Source of the DNA: Rugalucina vietnamica | Lineage: Eukaryota > Mollusca > Bivalvia > Lucinida > Lucinidae | DNA: 64,000 nucleotides | Direction: 5' to 3' | Assembly (NCBI GenBank): GCA_964017185.1 | Contig: OZ024882.1 | Coordinates: 38,054,488-38,118,487, forward strand | Part shown: one piece after another, positions 22,797 through 34,300 of the stretch | Position numbering within the stretch: the first letter of the stretch is position 1 | Layout of the letters: the number at the start of each line of letters is the position of its first letter | Position numbers and translations under genes: made by a program | The notes under the pieces: generated by a model | Seen by the model: only the letters and a program-made list of their open reading frames with translations | The model's database searches: none | What the model was told of the DNA's origin: nothing

Positions 22797-24331
22797 CAAA
22801 TGTAGATATTCACGGTGCTGTCCTAGACTGTAACCTTTGGACCAGAAGGGGCATAATTTCATTGGTAAGTGCTCCTCATAAGACCCAAGATTTACTCTTT
22901 CCCTAAACCCTCCTCTGGAAACCACCTTAACATTTCTCCAGAGTAGAATAAATGTTCAGAACTTCTGACATGCAAAAGTTTTCTAACTGTGTTTACAAAT
23001 TCAAAATTTATTTCCAAAAATATTCTTGAATTAGCATCAGGAAAACATGCCTTGACAAGTATACCCTCTTGAATCCCACTTTTATATAGCAAAACTGGGG
23101 TATGCAGGGGTATACCTAATCTTCTTATTTTTGATCCAAAACATACATTGTGGGTACTCGTTAGGAACCTCCTTGATGAGGTGGTTCTAACGTGTACCCA
23201 CAGTAAGTTTTGAGCAAAAATAATAAATATATATCAAAATTTTTCTTGTGAAATTTTCAATTTTTATAGCTGAAAAAAATCTCTGTATATTGCTTGGGCA
23301 TGTTGTTGTAATGGAACATTAGAACTGAAAAGGTAATCCATCCTGAAAATTAGATTGAATATTTCTCACAACAGAAGTCTCATAGTTGCTGAAATATTGA
23401 TTTTTTTAATTTTTGAGCTACCTCCCACCAGCTATTCAGCATAATGTTTTGATTTTGTCAACTGATTTTCAAAATTTGTGTTGCACTTTTTAGGACTGGA
23501 GGAATGCAGTGGGAAGACAATATCAGATAAATTTCCCTGTAGATGATTTTGAACTAGGTGAAAAGATAAAAAGGTATGTTTTAAGAATGCTTGGTTGAAG
23601 TACAGTATGGTTATTCATGAAGATTTGGTCATGAAGATATCTATACATTTCTTCCTTCTTCATATTCTTCTTCGCCTGATCCAAGAACAGAGGTCAGTAA
23701 AAAGTATACTGGTAAAGCTCTGTATATCCTTGATGCAACCAAATTTCTGAAGCACAGATTGATGCAACATTCCATCAAAACAAAATGGAGTGTAGTGTTT
23801 GGAAGCCGGATTGATTTGGGTGCAACCTACAGTGAGGCAAATACCTACAGAGTGACAATGACCTCTTGGCTGTAGGTTGAATCCCAATGGATCAAGCTTC
23901 CAATCACTGGGCTGCTTGTCATGTGTCATGAAGTGCTGCATCAGTCTGCACTGTAAGAATCACAGGTATACAGGATGGTAATAACTGCCTCAGATTGATT
24001 TGTATATAACTGACCATCCTAATAACACAGCTAAGCAGCAATTTTGTCTGTGAATGTAAAACATGAAGTCAAACAAATATGCATCTAATAAATTTGTACT
24101 TATACATCTATGATTCAAAACTTAATCATAAGTCTTAAGTTTTGATATGTCCATCTTAATTGCTAAAATATGATATCTTTTATCTTTTACAGAATATATA
24201 GTGATTTTTTATACATTGCACTTTACGTTTATAGAATTGAAGCATTTTCCTTGGTAAGGTAACTAAGGTTTCATGTAATTTATTAGAGGTGTTTAAATCT
24301 GTTTCAGATTTCTTTACGGTTTGATCTTTGA
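22797..24331 (+). CDS. 3' end of an unidentified spliced gene (4 exons)
   Basis: Four segments join in phase with consensus GT-AG borders: 22797-22864 (TTTTCAG / GTAAGT), 23494-23573 (TTTTTAG / GTATGT), 24193-24253 (TTTTACAG / GTAAGG) and 24308-24331 (GTTTCAG to TGA). Lengths 68, 80, 61 and 24 nt keep one open frame of 76 codons: 22 residues ending RRGIISL, 26 starting DWRNAVGRQYQINF, then R-IYSDFLYIALYVYRIEAFSL, then ISLRFDL and stop. Four phase-consistent exons argue for a real gene. Upstream exons are not identified; 22360-22421 may be one but does not join in phase. The R2 hairpin and a region at 23660-23940 sit in its introns. I do not recognise the protein. Confidence 0.5.
23146..23212. 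repeat. Short hairpin repeat R2, copy 3
   Basis: TTGTGGGTACTCGTTAGGAA pairs with TTCTAACGTGTACCCACA; the loop contains TCCTTGATGAGG. The cleanest of the three copies; it lies in an intron of the unidentified gene. Confidence 0.7.
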
Positions 24332-26140
24332 AGTGGGAATACAGTATTGACCAGTGTCAAAAGCATCGTTGACCATGGAAACTCGAACATTGTTGTGAAA
24401 GTAATCAACACATTACCAGAGAAATGCTCAGTCTGCATAAACACTATGGACTGATTTAGATTCAGTTCTGAGACTCCCCATCTCGCCAACAAGTTCATTC
24501 ATTCGGGATTCTGTCTTGTCAAAGCGCAATTACTACAGTTGAAGCATCAATCTACTTTTAATACTGTTTTTCAAGAGTTCTGACTAATTGTTAGTAAACA
24601 CCATCTACTTTTCATGTGAAAGTTGTCTGTTTTAGCTTAAGAAAATACACTATTTAAAATTGTACCGACCTGTGAAGGTGTCTGTCACTTAAACATAGAA
24701 ACTTAATTTCAAGAATCTTAGTTTAACTTAGAAAAGTGAAACATTAGAACTGAAAAATGCTTGGCATCATTTCCATATAGGAGTTCTTCTAATTAAAAAT
24801 GTTTCAGAAATGAAATAGACTATTAAATAAGCCATGATTCATGACACCAGAAAGTTGGTCTTCATTGTTTCCGACCAGGTCTTACACAATCTGGTCTGCA
24901 GTCACAGGAAAAGGAAAGAAGCTTGAAGGTTTGAGTTGAAGTAGAAAAGGAATTGTACTGTATGTGTAGCGAAAACAAGGATGCTAATCAGATGTTCAGT
25001 TACAACTCAGCTGATCTGCAGCTGGGTGATTTAAAAAATAATGCATCCTTTTTTTAGAACTGATCTACAGCAAAGTTAAAAAGACTTTCAAATGATTGTT
25101 TAATGCCAGAATATGTTTTTTGTTAATGTTAAGATGTTTGCAAGATTTGAGGCCAATATCTGCTTTCGTTTTCATTTTATAGCGTTTTTAGTGTCAAAAA
25201 GTGTCCCAAGTGTAACGTAAAAAGTGTGACATTTTTTTGCAAGTTTGTTTTTCAAAGTTGCATGTCTTTTAATTTCTTATTTTAAAGTTTGTTGTAAGTT
25301 TTTTTTACACAAGATATAAACCACTGAACAATAAAAATATAATGATTTTAGCTGTATCTGTTGCCTATTGGAATTTGTGATACTCTAAGTAAAGTTGGGG
25401 CTGCAAAACGCTGTCCCAAGTGTAACAAAACTTTATCATTTTATAAAAGAATAACTGCATTCTTTAAGACAGTATGCCTTACTTTTTTGAATAGCTACTA
25501 TAGATGGTCATCTAAAAAAGTAACTCTCTTTGAATTACCACTTAGCATGTACAATTTCTGGGCAATTAAACCCCAATTTTTCTGGCGTTACACTTGGGAC
25601 AGAAAAAAAATCCCCCTTTTTCGTACATTTTTTGTCATTTCTCAGACAATACTGTACAGAATTGAATGAAGTAAAGTTTTTCTGATACATAAATCTCTTG
25701 TCTATGTCTTCAAAATAACCTCATCATTTCATGTAATGATTTACAGATGTTATAAGTAGAATTGTTAACATGGTCAATCAATGGTCATAATGTCACATAA
25801 TGTCACACTTTGGATGCATTGTTTTTTAAATCACCCAGCTTTGTTTTCGTATATGCAAACAACCTGTTTTTCTCATGATGTGGCTCAAAATGTAATGTTA
25901 AAGGAAATGATATATTAAAAAATAAATTCTACGGGCCCATATACTGAATATATTTATATACAGTTTGTATGTGTGACTCTGTGCCTAATATTTAATCCAA
26001 AATCATTTCCATTATATTGACTACATGTACTTCTACATGTGAATGTAGAAAAAAAAGTCACAAATTTGGGTAGGAAAAAAAGTTACAGGAAAATAAATCA
26101 CAAATATATTTTTTTTTCTACTTTTATGTTAGAAATATAT
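24332..26140. other. Unassigned; possible small MITE at 25195-25595
   Basis: GTGTCCCAAGTGTAACG at about 25201 is inverted as CGTTACACTTGGGACA at about 25582, with a further copy of CTGTCCCAAGTGTAAC at about 25411, suggesting a MITE of about 400 bp. The rest is AT-rich without a gene. Confidence 0.4.
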
Positions 26141-26312
26141 AGAGGATATTCAAGTTTTTGGAGTGAATATGAGTTTTATTTCATTGAGTGAAGTGAAAAA
26201 TTTTTATATTTCATGAGTGCCGAAGGCACGAATGAAATATATAATTTTTCACTTCACGAGATGAAATAAAACTCATATTCACGACAAAAACTTGAATTTT
26301 CTTTTTATTATA
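26141..26312. repeat. Foldback hairpin, about 170 bp
   Basis: ATTCAAGTTTTTGGAGTGAA pairs with TTCACGACAAAAACTTGAAT. The stem runs through GAGTTTTATTTCAT / ATGAAATAAAACTC and GTGAAAAATT / AATTTTTCAC. The loop centre is GTGCCGAAGGCAC. A degraded relative lies at 29655-29825. Confidence 0.8.
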
Positions 26313-26689
26313 TTGCATGTAGTCATTGTTACGTTGCGCGCTAAAGCATATTACGTCAAAATCTTAAATGACGTCATTACGCCACGTCATTACGTCGCTA
26401 TTGTGCGTGAACGTTCATTGCGTCAACAATAGCATAGATTATAAAATTTAGTTATGTATAAATTAGAAATAAAACGGTGGAATCGTAATTTGCGTATTCC
26501 CAAATCTTATATTTTCACATGTGAAAATATAACTTTTTTATATTTTCACATGTGAAAATATAACTTTTTCAAATATTGGTTATATTTAATACATATTTCT
26601 CTATATTTCATCACTTGCCATATAATAAACATTATTATTTTTATTATTACTAATATTATTAAAATACTTATGTTTGGGTTGATGTTTTA

Positions 26690-26990
26690 TGTCCTGACTA
26701 TCATAACCTAGAAAAGCGCGGTAGATATCGGGACGAGAATAGAGAACGGAGACTCTGTAATCTTTGTTACTTAAAACAGGTAGAATCAGAATACCACTTT
26801 CTATTGATATGTCCGTTTTATGCTGCTTAAAGACAATTATATTTAGGGCGCACACCATGGCCGTCTATGTTAAAGTTTATTAACATTATGGATTGTTCTT
26901 CTAGAAATTTTATTATAAGACTATCAAAGTATGTCTATTTTGCAATGTCTCGCAGATCAGATGCCATTAATGGTATATCTGACTCCTGAT
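26690..26990 (+). pseudogene. LINE 3' remnant (C-terminal zinc knuckle)
   Basis: Plus-strand reading RRLCNLCYLKQVESEYHFLL then ICPFY gives the same CxxC...EYHxLLxC knuckle as the LINE at 8053-11160. After a stop it continues with PSMLKFINIM..SSRNFIIRLSKYVYFAM, typical of LINE C-terminal tails. Only the last part of ORF2 survives, broken by stops. Confidence 0.65.
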
Positions 26991-28013
26991 AACCAACCAA
27001 AGACTTCACCAGTAGAAATTCTTTGTAATATTTCTGAATTTGCTGTATGTAGTTGCATAAATTTTGTATTCCCATATTTGTAAATGTTTATAGCCAAAGG
27101 CATTTTGCTGATTTTGCTAATAATTGATTGATGATTGATTGATTGCTTGATCAATTTTAAGTCATGCTTGGACGGAGCTAATGCTTACTGAAGACAAAAC
27201 CAGGTCTCTAGGAGCCTATTAGCTGCTTGTTCAAGTGTATAACATGTTAATATTGCATCAATAGGTTTCCATCCCCCTTCCTCTGGCGTCATGGTCTACC
27301 ATGGCACCATCGTGCCCCATATACTAGGGTGGCTCCTGTCTTTTATGTGTTTCAGTTATTTTCAATTTCTAGAGCATGAATTATGTTTTGATTATGACAA
27401 TTTCTCATCATTTCTTTAAACATGAAAATTATATCCTCTTTCATGTATGTACAGATTATATTTATTTTATTTTAGTTCTAAATTTTTATAACTATTTTTC
27501 CTGTGACTTTTTTATGTGACTTTATTTCTGTGACTTTTCTCCTGTGACTTTTTTCCGTCCACCGTACATGTAGCTCGATCTTCTGGCGCATGTGATGCAT
27601 ATCCGTAATCTGGTCATGTAAACCACTTGAAAAGTCCATTTTACATACAGTTTAATGATGAGAGCCATACGTTTTTGTAAGTAAAGGCATCTTAAGTTAT
27701 TTTTTCAAAAGGAAATTTGATACACAGATATGACCATTGACCAAGGTTGTTCATTTGGTTAAGCAACAAACCAAACAAACATGTACACACAAAAATCATG
27801 AATTCAAGCTTTAATACGGTATCCTGATAGATTGGTTGGTTGCCCATTAGGTGTGCCTATTTCATATTATTTTATTGACAATGTAGCCTTTATGAAATAA
27901 CATTTGCGATGACTGATGTTATTTTTGCGTTTTGGGTCGGGGCCAGAATAACTGGACTAATTTATTGTCATCACCATTGTCACGAAATAAGAGTAACCAT
28001 TTAAATAACCCGT
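26991..28013. other. Unassigned
   Basis: AT-rich sequence downstream of the dehydrogenase gene. No supported gene; a few CTGTGACTTTTTT-like words at 27500-27560. Confidence 0.4.
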
Positions 28014-28019
28014 TTTATT
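28014..28019 (-). terminator. Poly(A) signal of the dehydrogenase gene
   Basis: AATAAA on the minus strand, 34 bp beyond the TAA at 28053-28055. Confidence 0.7.
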
Positions 28020-28052
28020 CCAAATTTAGAATTTTTAATCATGACAAAATGT

Positions 28053-28162
28053 TTATTTTTTCAAACTGACGATTTGTCCCGTATTATAAGACTGTCGAAT
28101 AGCTTCACACACAATAGCACATCTCTCTGAATATTCTCTCTTGATGTCTAGCTCAGCCTTAC
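28053..28162 (-). CDS. Dehydrogenase exon 7 (C-terminus)
   Basis: 110 nt, acceptor CTATTCCAG, ending TAA at 28053-28055. Encodes KAELDIKREYSERCAIVCEA then IRQSYNTGQIVSLKK, the helix with A...S..TGQ.V that closes family members. Confidence 0.92.
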
Positions 28163-28347
28163 CTGGAATAGAATAGAGCAAAATAAACGGAACACAAGGT
28201 GCGATCATGTATGTAGATATTATCATCACTCTTAAGATCCAAAGTGTTGCCTTTATCTTAAGAATGACTGATTGTTATATTGTTCCTTAAGATTCTTTTA
28301 TTATTTTTCGCATAGACACTTGCCAGACGTTATTGGTTGAAGCAAAA

Positions 28348-28378
<31 letters not shown>

Positions 28379-31300
28379 ACGATAACGTAAATGTGTTTTA
28401 TTTTTAGCTTCTTTTTTTTTTTTGGGGGGGGGGGGGCTTATATTTTTATTCCCTCCTTCATGTAAACAATCTGTAATAAGCATGTTAATAAGAAGACCGC
28501 TCGTCTTAGTAATCAACTTCGTTAGTCGTTAGTCTCTTTGTATATACCTTGTACAACATCAATAAAATGGTTTAACTCAATCTTATAAGCCTTCTCGAAT
28601 CTGTCGGGGAATGACTCAGCTATTGGAGCATCTAGGCAGCCGCTAGAACTGTACGTTTTGACTGCTGTCTGTCTTACTGCATCCATAGTTAACATACCGT
28701 CTGCTCCACAAACCTACAGGAGATAGAATGACATATAATATACTTAAGAATTTAAAATACGCAACACATAAAAGTTCAACTGTAACGTATGTATTTGATA
28801 TTTTGATAAAATCTCTTTATAAAATGTCTTTCAGACTGCTTGTGTCATGTGGTGAAATGAGAAAACGTCATTTTGTGGATAAAAGTAACGTCAAAACGTC
28901 ACAAACCATGAAAAAAGCAAATTGTTACGTAAACGTCGGGGCGAAGGTGAAGATTCCAAATACTGTGCATGCTTGGTAATCTGACGTCGACTTGAAAATG
29001 TGCAATAAAGATTGGCGTCATTGCATCACGTGACTTGGGTGTCATGCCATGTTACGTTAAAACTGGTTAACGGAATGCAAATGTGCACAATATTGAAAAA
29101 CGAACAATAAAAGTCATTAACAATTTTTGATGTAGACCTTTTGTGTTCATACGGTATTCATCGAACCAAAAACGACATGTTTTTTCAAGCAACAATGACG
29201 CCACAATTACCGTAGAAATGGGGCACCTAATGATTGTTTTGGCATTGACGTAGGTGGCGAGAAACGTCCAAGATCATGACCTTATGCTACCAACGGGTCA
29301 ATGGTTACCTCTGCAATCACTTTTAGCAGCTTTGGAAACAATAAAATTGATTTTGGTTCAAATTTGACTTTAATGGATCATGTTTCCATTGCGTGTTACT
29401 GTGGGCCAGTGAGGTTATGCATACTTAACCGACATAGTGGCCGTTACTGCTGTAATCTGTTTTTCATGTAGTAAGATCAGTAACACCACAGACTTGCATC
29501 ACATAACCTGCTTACACTGACCCAAAGTGTTTGTTGCGTTTCTTTATTCCTTAAGTATATTTACTTTTCGTGTATGAAATACTTTAACCTGTTGCTAGTT
29601 GTGTTGTGCTGTACAGATTTGTTTTTATTTTTGTTTATCATGTGACTTTTTAAATAGAGGATATTCAAATGTTTCTGTTGAGTATGTCTTTTATTTCAAG
29701 AGTAAAGTTATATTACATGGGTTAAAGTTATATTACGAATGAAAATATAGCTATTTTCACTTCACAAGTGAAATTAAAGCCATATTCAAAAGAAACATTT
29801 GAACTTTCTTTTATTATGTACAATGTTTAGTACAGTCATTTTAACAAGGAAAAGCACAATTATGTATGTTATCTTTTACAATTTTGCTTTCATTTAAAGC
29901 TTGTTATATGACCTGGCATTTGAAACTCTGAGTGAGCATGCAAACATGTCAAATGATTGTAAATTTAGTTAAAATACTGGTGACATTCTTGTACATGACG
30001 TCTGTTAAAAATTTGATGACGTCACATAACGTAGACTTTTTACTGTAAAGAACCCACTTAAGTGTGGAGGTGCAAAATACGATTTTTTAGCAATCCTCAT
30101 TAATTTTGGTACCAAAATGTTCCTTATGTTCTAACTTAGAAAATGAATTCCCACACTTTATGTTTTCGTTTACAAATTAGAAAGTTATAGGCAATTGAAA
30201 TTCTGAAGTGGTGTGCTATTAGTAAATGGAAAATGCAAAGGCAATCCAAAATGTTAAATTTTCACATGTGAAATATATAATATAACATTTTTTTCACATG
30301 TGAAAATATAACATTTCAAATATATGTTATATTTGATAAAATTTTCCTCTATATTTCATGACTTTTTAAGATAAAATGTAAATGTAAAAATGTGGAGAAA
30401 AAATGTAAGTCTTCTTTTAACGTTTCCGGTTTCATTTTCGGATCGAAAAGAAGTGTATCCGTTGTTCTATGACAATGTGGGACACTTACCTCCAACCGTA
30501 TGTCGTAACCATAACAACTATATCTACAGAAGTCTAGGATGCCTATTGTCCCAGAAGGAAACTTCATCGTCACAACAACAGAGTCAATGTCATCCTTGTC
30601 GGCCACCTCCTAGAATGTAAACACTCATAACCGTCGAAACCAAAGATAAAAATATCAAGCACGCGGGCGGGTGAGGTGGGGTGTGGGAGAGGGAGTTAAC
30701 TGCCCATGGCCCACTGGCTTGGTATGCGACATGTTATGTGAAGCTGATTTTATTTTAACTCTGTGGGTACTAAGAGGACATGACTAACTTACGCTTGCGC
30801 ATTTGTTTCAACAATATTTCAAATGTTGGCCGCACTGTTGTACCTCTTGACACTGAATACATGTAAATACAGTTTTCAAACGTTTTCTAAACGTAAATAG
30901 TAAATTATTTAAAAATCTACATTTGTTCATTCAGTCAGCGAAAAACACAAAATGGCATTTCGTGCCGTTGTTAATTTAATGGTATTAAAAGACTCACTTT
31001 TAGACTTGCTGATCCCATACATACAACACTATCAGACCCACCTTTATATTTGCTGATCCCATACATACAACACTATCAGACCTTCCTTTATATTTGCTGA
31101 TCCCATAGATACAACACTATCAGACCTTCCTTTATATTTGCTGATCCCATACATACAGCATTATCAGACCTTTTATATTTGCTGATCCCATACATACAAC
31201 ACTATCAGACCTTTTATATTTGCTGATCCCATACATACAACACTATCAGACCCACCTTTGTATTTGCTGATCCCATACATACAGCATTATCAGACCTTTT

Positions 31301-34300
31301 ATATTTGCTGATCCCATACATACAACACTATCAGACCTTTTATATTTGCTGATCCCATACATACAACACTATCAGACCTTCCTTTATATTTGCTGATCCC
31401 ATACATACAGCATTATCAGACCTTTTATATTTGCTGATCCCATACATACAACACTATCAGACCTTTTATATTTGCTGATCCCATACATACAACACTATCA
31501 GACCTTCCTTTATATTTGCTGATTCCATACATACAGCATTATCAGACCTTTTATATTTGCTGATCTCATACATACAACACTATCAGACCTTCCTTTATAT
31601 TTGCTGATCCCATACATACAGCATTATCAGAACTTTTATATTTGCTGATCCCATACATACAACACTATCAGACCTTTTATATTTGCTGATCCCATACATA
31701 CAACACTATCAGACCTTCCTTTGTATTTGCTGATCCCATACATACAGCATTATCAGACCTTTTATATTTGCTGATCTCATACATACAACACTATCAGACC
31801 TTCCTTTATGTTTGCTGATCCCATACATACAACACTATCAGACCTTCCTTTATATATGCTGATCTCATACATACAACACTATCAGACCCACCTTTATATT
31901 TGCTGATCCCATACATACAACACTACTAGACCCACCTTTGTATTTGCTGATCCCATACATACAACACTACCAGACCCACCTTTATATTTGCTGATCCCAT
32001 ACATACAACTCTATCAGACCTTTTATATTTGCTGATCTCATACATACAACACTATCAGACCTTTTATATTTGCTGATCTCATACATACAACACTATCAGA
32101 CCTTCCTTTGTATTTGCTGATCCCATACATACAACACTATCAGACCTTCCTTTATATTTGCTGATCTCATACATACAACACTATCAGACCCACCTTTATA
32201 TTTGCTGATCCCATACATACATTACTATCAGACCCACCTTTATATTTGCTGATCCCATACATACAACACTACCAGACCCACCTTTATATTTGCTGATCCC
32301 ATACATACAACACTATCAGACCTTTTATATTTGCTGATCCCATACATACAACACTACCAGACCCACCTTTATATTTGCTGGTCCCATACATACAAAACTA
32401 TCAGACCTTCCTTTATATTTGCTGATCCCATACATACAGCTCTATCAGGCATTCCTTTATATTTGCTTATCCCAAATATTTGCTGATCCCATACATACAG
32501 CACTATCAGACCCACATTTATTTTTGCTGATCCCATACATACAACACTATCAGACCTTTCTTTTTATTTGCTGATCCCATACATACAACACAATCAGACC
32601 TTCTTTTATATTTGCTGATCCCAAATATATGCTGATCCCATACATACAGCACTATCAGACCCACATTTATATTTGCTGATCCCATACATACAGCACTATC
32701 AGGCCCACATTTATATTTGCTGATCCCATACAAACAGCACTATCAGACCCACATTTATATTTGCTGATTTCATACATACAACACTATCAGACCTTCCTTT
32801 ATATTTGCTGATCCCATACATACAACACTATCAGACCCACCTTTATATTTGCTGATCTCATATATACATTACTATCAGGCCCACCTTTATATTTGCTGAT
32901 CCCATACATACAACACTATCAGACCTTCCTTTATACAACACTACCAGACCCAACTTGGTATTTGCTGACCCCATACATACAAATCTACCAGACCCACCTT
33001 TATATTTGCTGATCCCATACATACAAAACTAAAAAAAACTAATTTTTATATTTGCTGAACCTATACATACAACACTACCAAACCCACCTTTATATTTGCT
33101 TATCCCATAAATTTGCTGATCCCATACATACAGCACTATAAGACCATCCTGTATATTTGCTGATCCCATAAAAACAACACTATCAGACCCACCTTTTTAT
33201 TTGCTGATCCATTGCACACATACAACACTATGAGACCAACCTTTATATTTGCTGATTCCATACATACAACACTATCAGACCTTCCTTTATATTTGCTGAT
33301 TCCATACATACAACACTATCAGGCCTTCCTTTATATTTGCTGATCCCAAATATTTGCTGATCCCATACATACAGCACTATCAGACCAACATTTATATTTG
33401 CTAATCCCATAATTACAACACTGTCAGACCTTCCTTTTTATTTGCTGATCCAATACATACAACGCCACCAGACCCACCTGTATATTTGCTGATCTCATAC
33501 ATACAACACTATCAGACCTACCTTTATTTTTGCTGATCCCATACATACAACACTATCAGACCTTCCTTTATATTTGCTGATCCCATACATACAACACTAC
33601 CAGACCCACCTTTGTATTTACTGACCCCATACATATAATCTACCAGACCCACCTTTATATTTGCTGATCCCATACATACAACACTGATAGACCAACTTTT
33701 ATATTTGCTGACCCTATACATACAACACTACCAGATCCACCTTTTTATTTGCTTATCCCATACATTTGCTGATCTCATACATACAGCACTTTAAGACCCA
33801 CCTGTATATTTGCTGATCCCATAAAAACAACACTACTAGACCCACCTTTTTATTTGCTGATCCCATACACACATACAACACTATGAGACCCACCTTTATA
33901 TTTACTCATTCCATACATACAACATTACCAGATCAACCTTTATATTTGCTGATCCTAAACATACAACGCTAACAGACCCACCGATTGATTTGCTGATCCA
34001 ATACACACATACAACACTTTGAGACCCATCTTTATATTTGCTGATCCCATAATACAACATTGCCAGATCCACCTTTATATTTGCTGATCCTTTACATACA
34101 ACACTACAAAATTCACCTGTATATGTGCTGATCCCATATATTTGCTGATCCCATACATACAACACTATCAGACCAACCTGTATATTTGCTGATCCCATAC
34201 AACACTATTAGACCCACCTTTATATTTGCTCATCTCATATATACAACACTACTAGACCCACCTTTGTATTTGCTGATCCCATACATACAACACTACTATA

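Noticed and set aside
30775-30850. A possible mini-exon between exons 4 and 5 reading VQQCGQHLKY
   Set aside because: No in-phase donor, and a stop follows. Extending exon 4 to AAG/GTGGGT explains the missing residues better.
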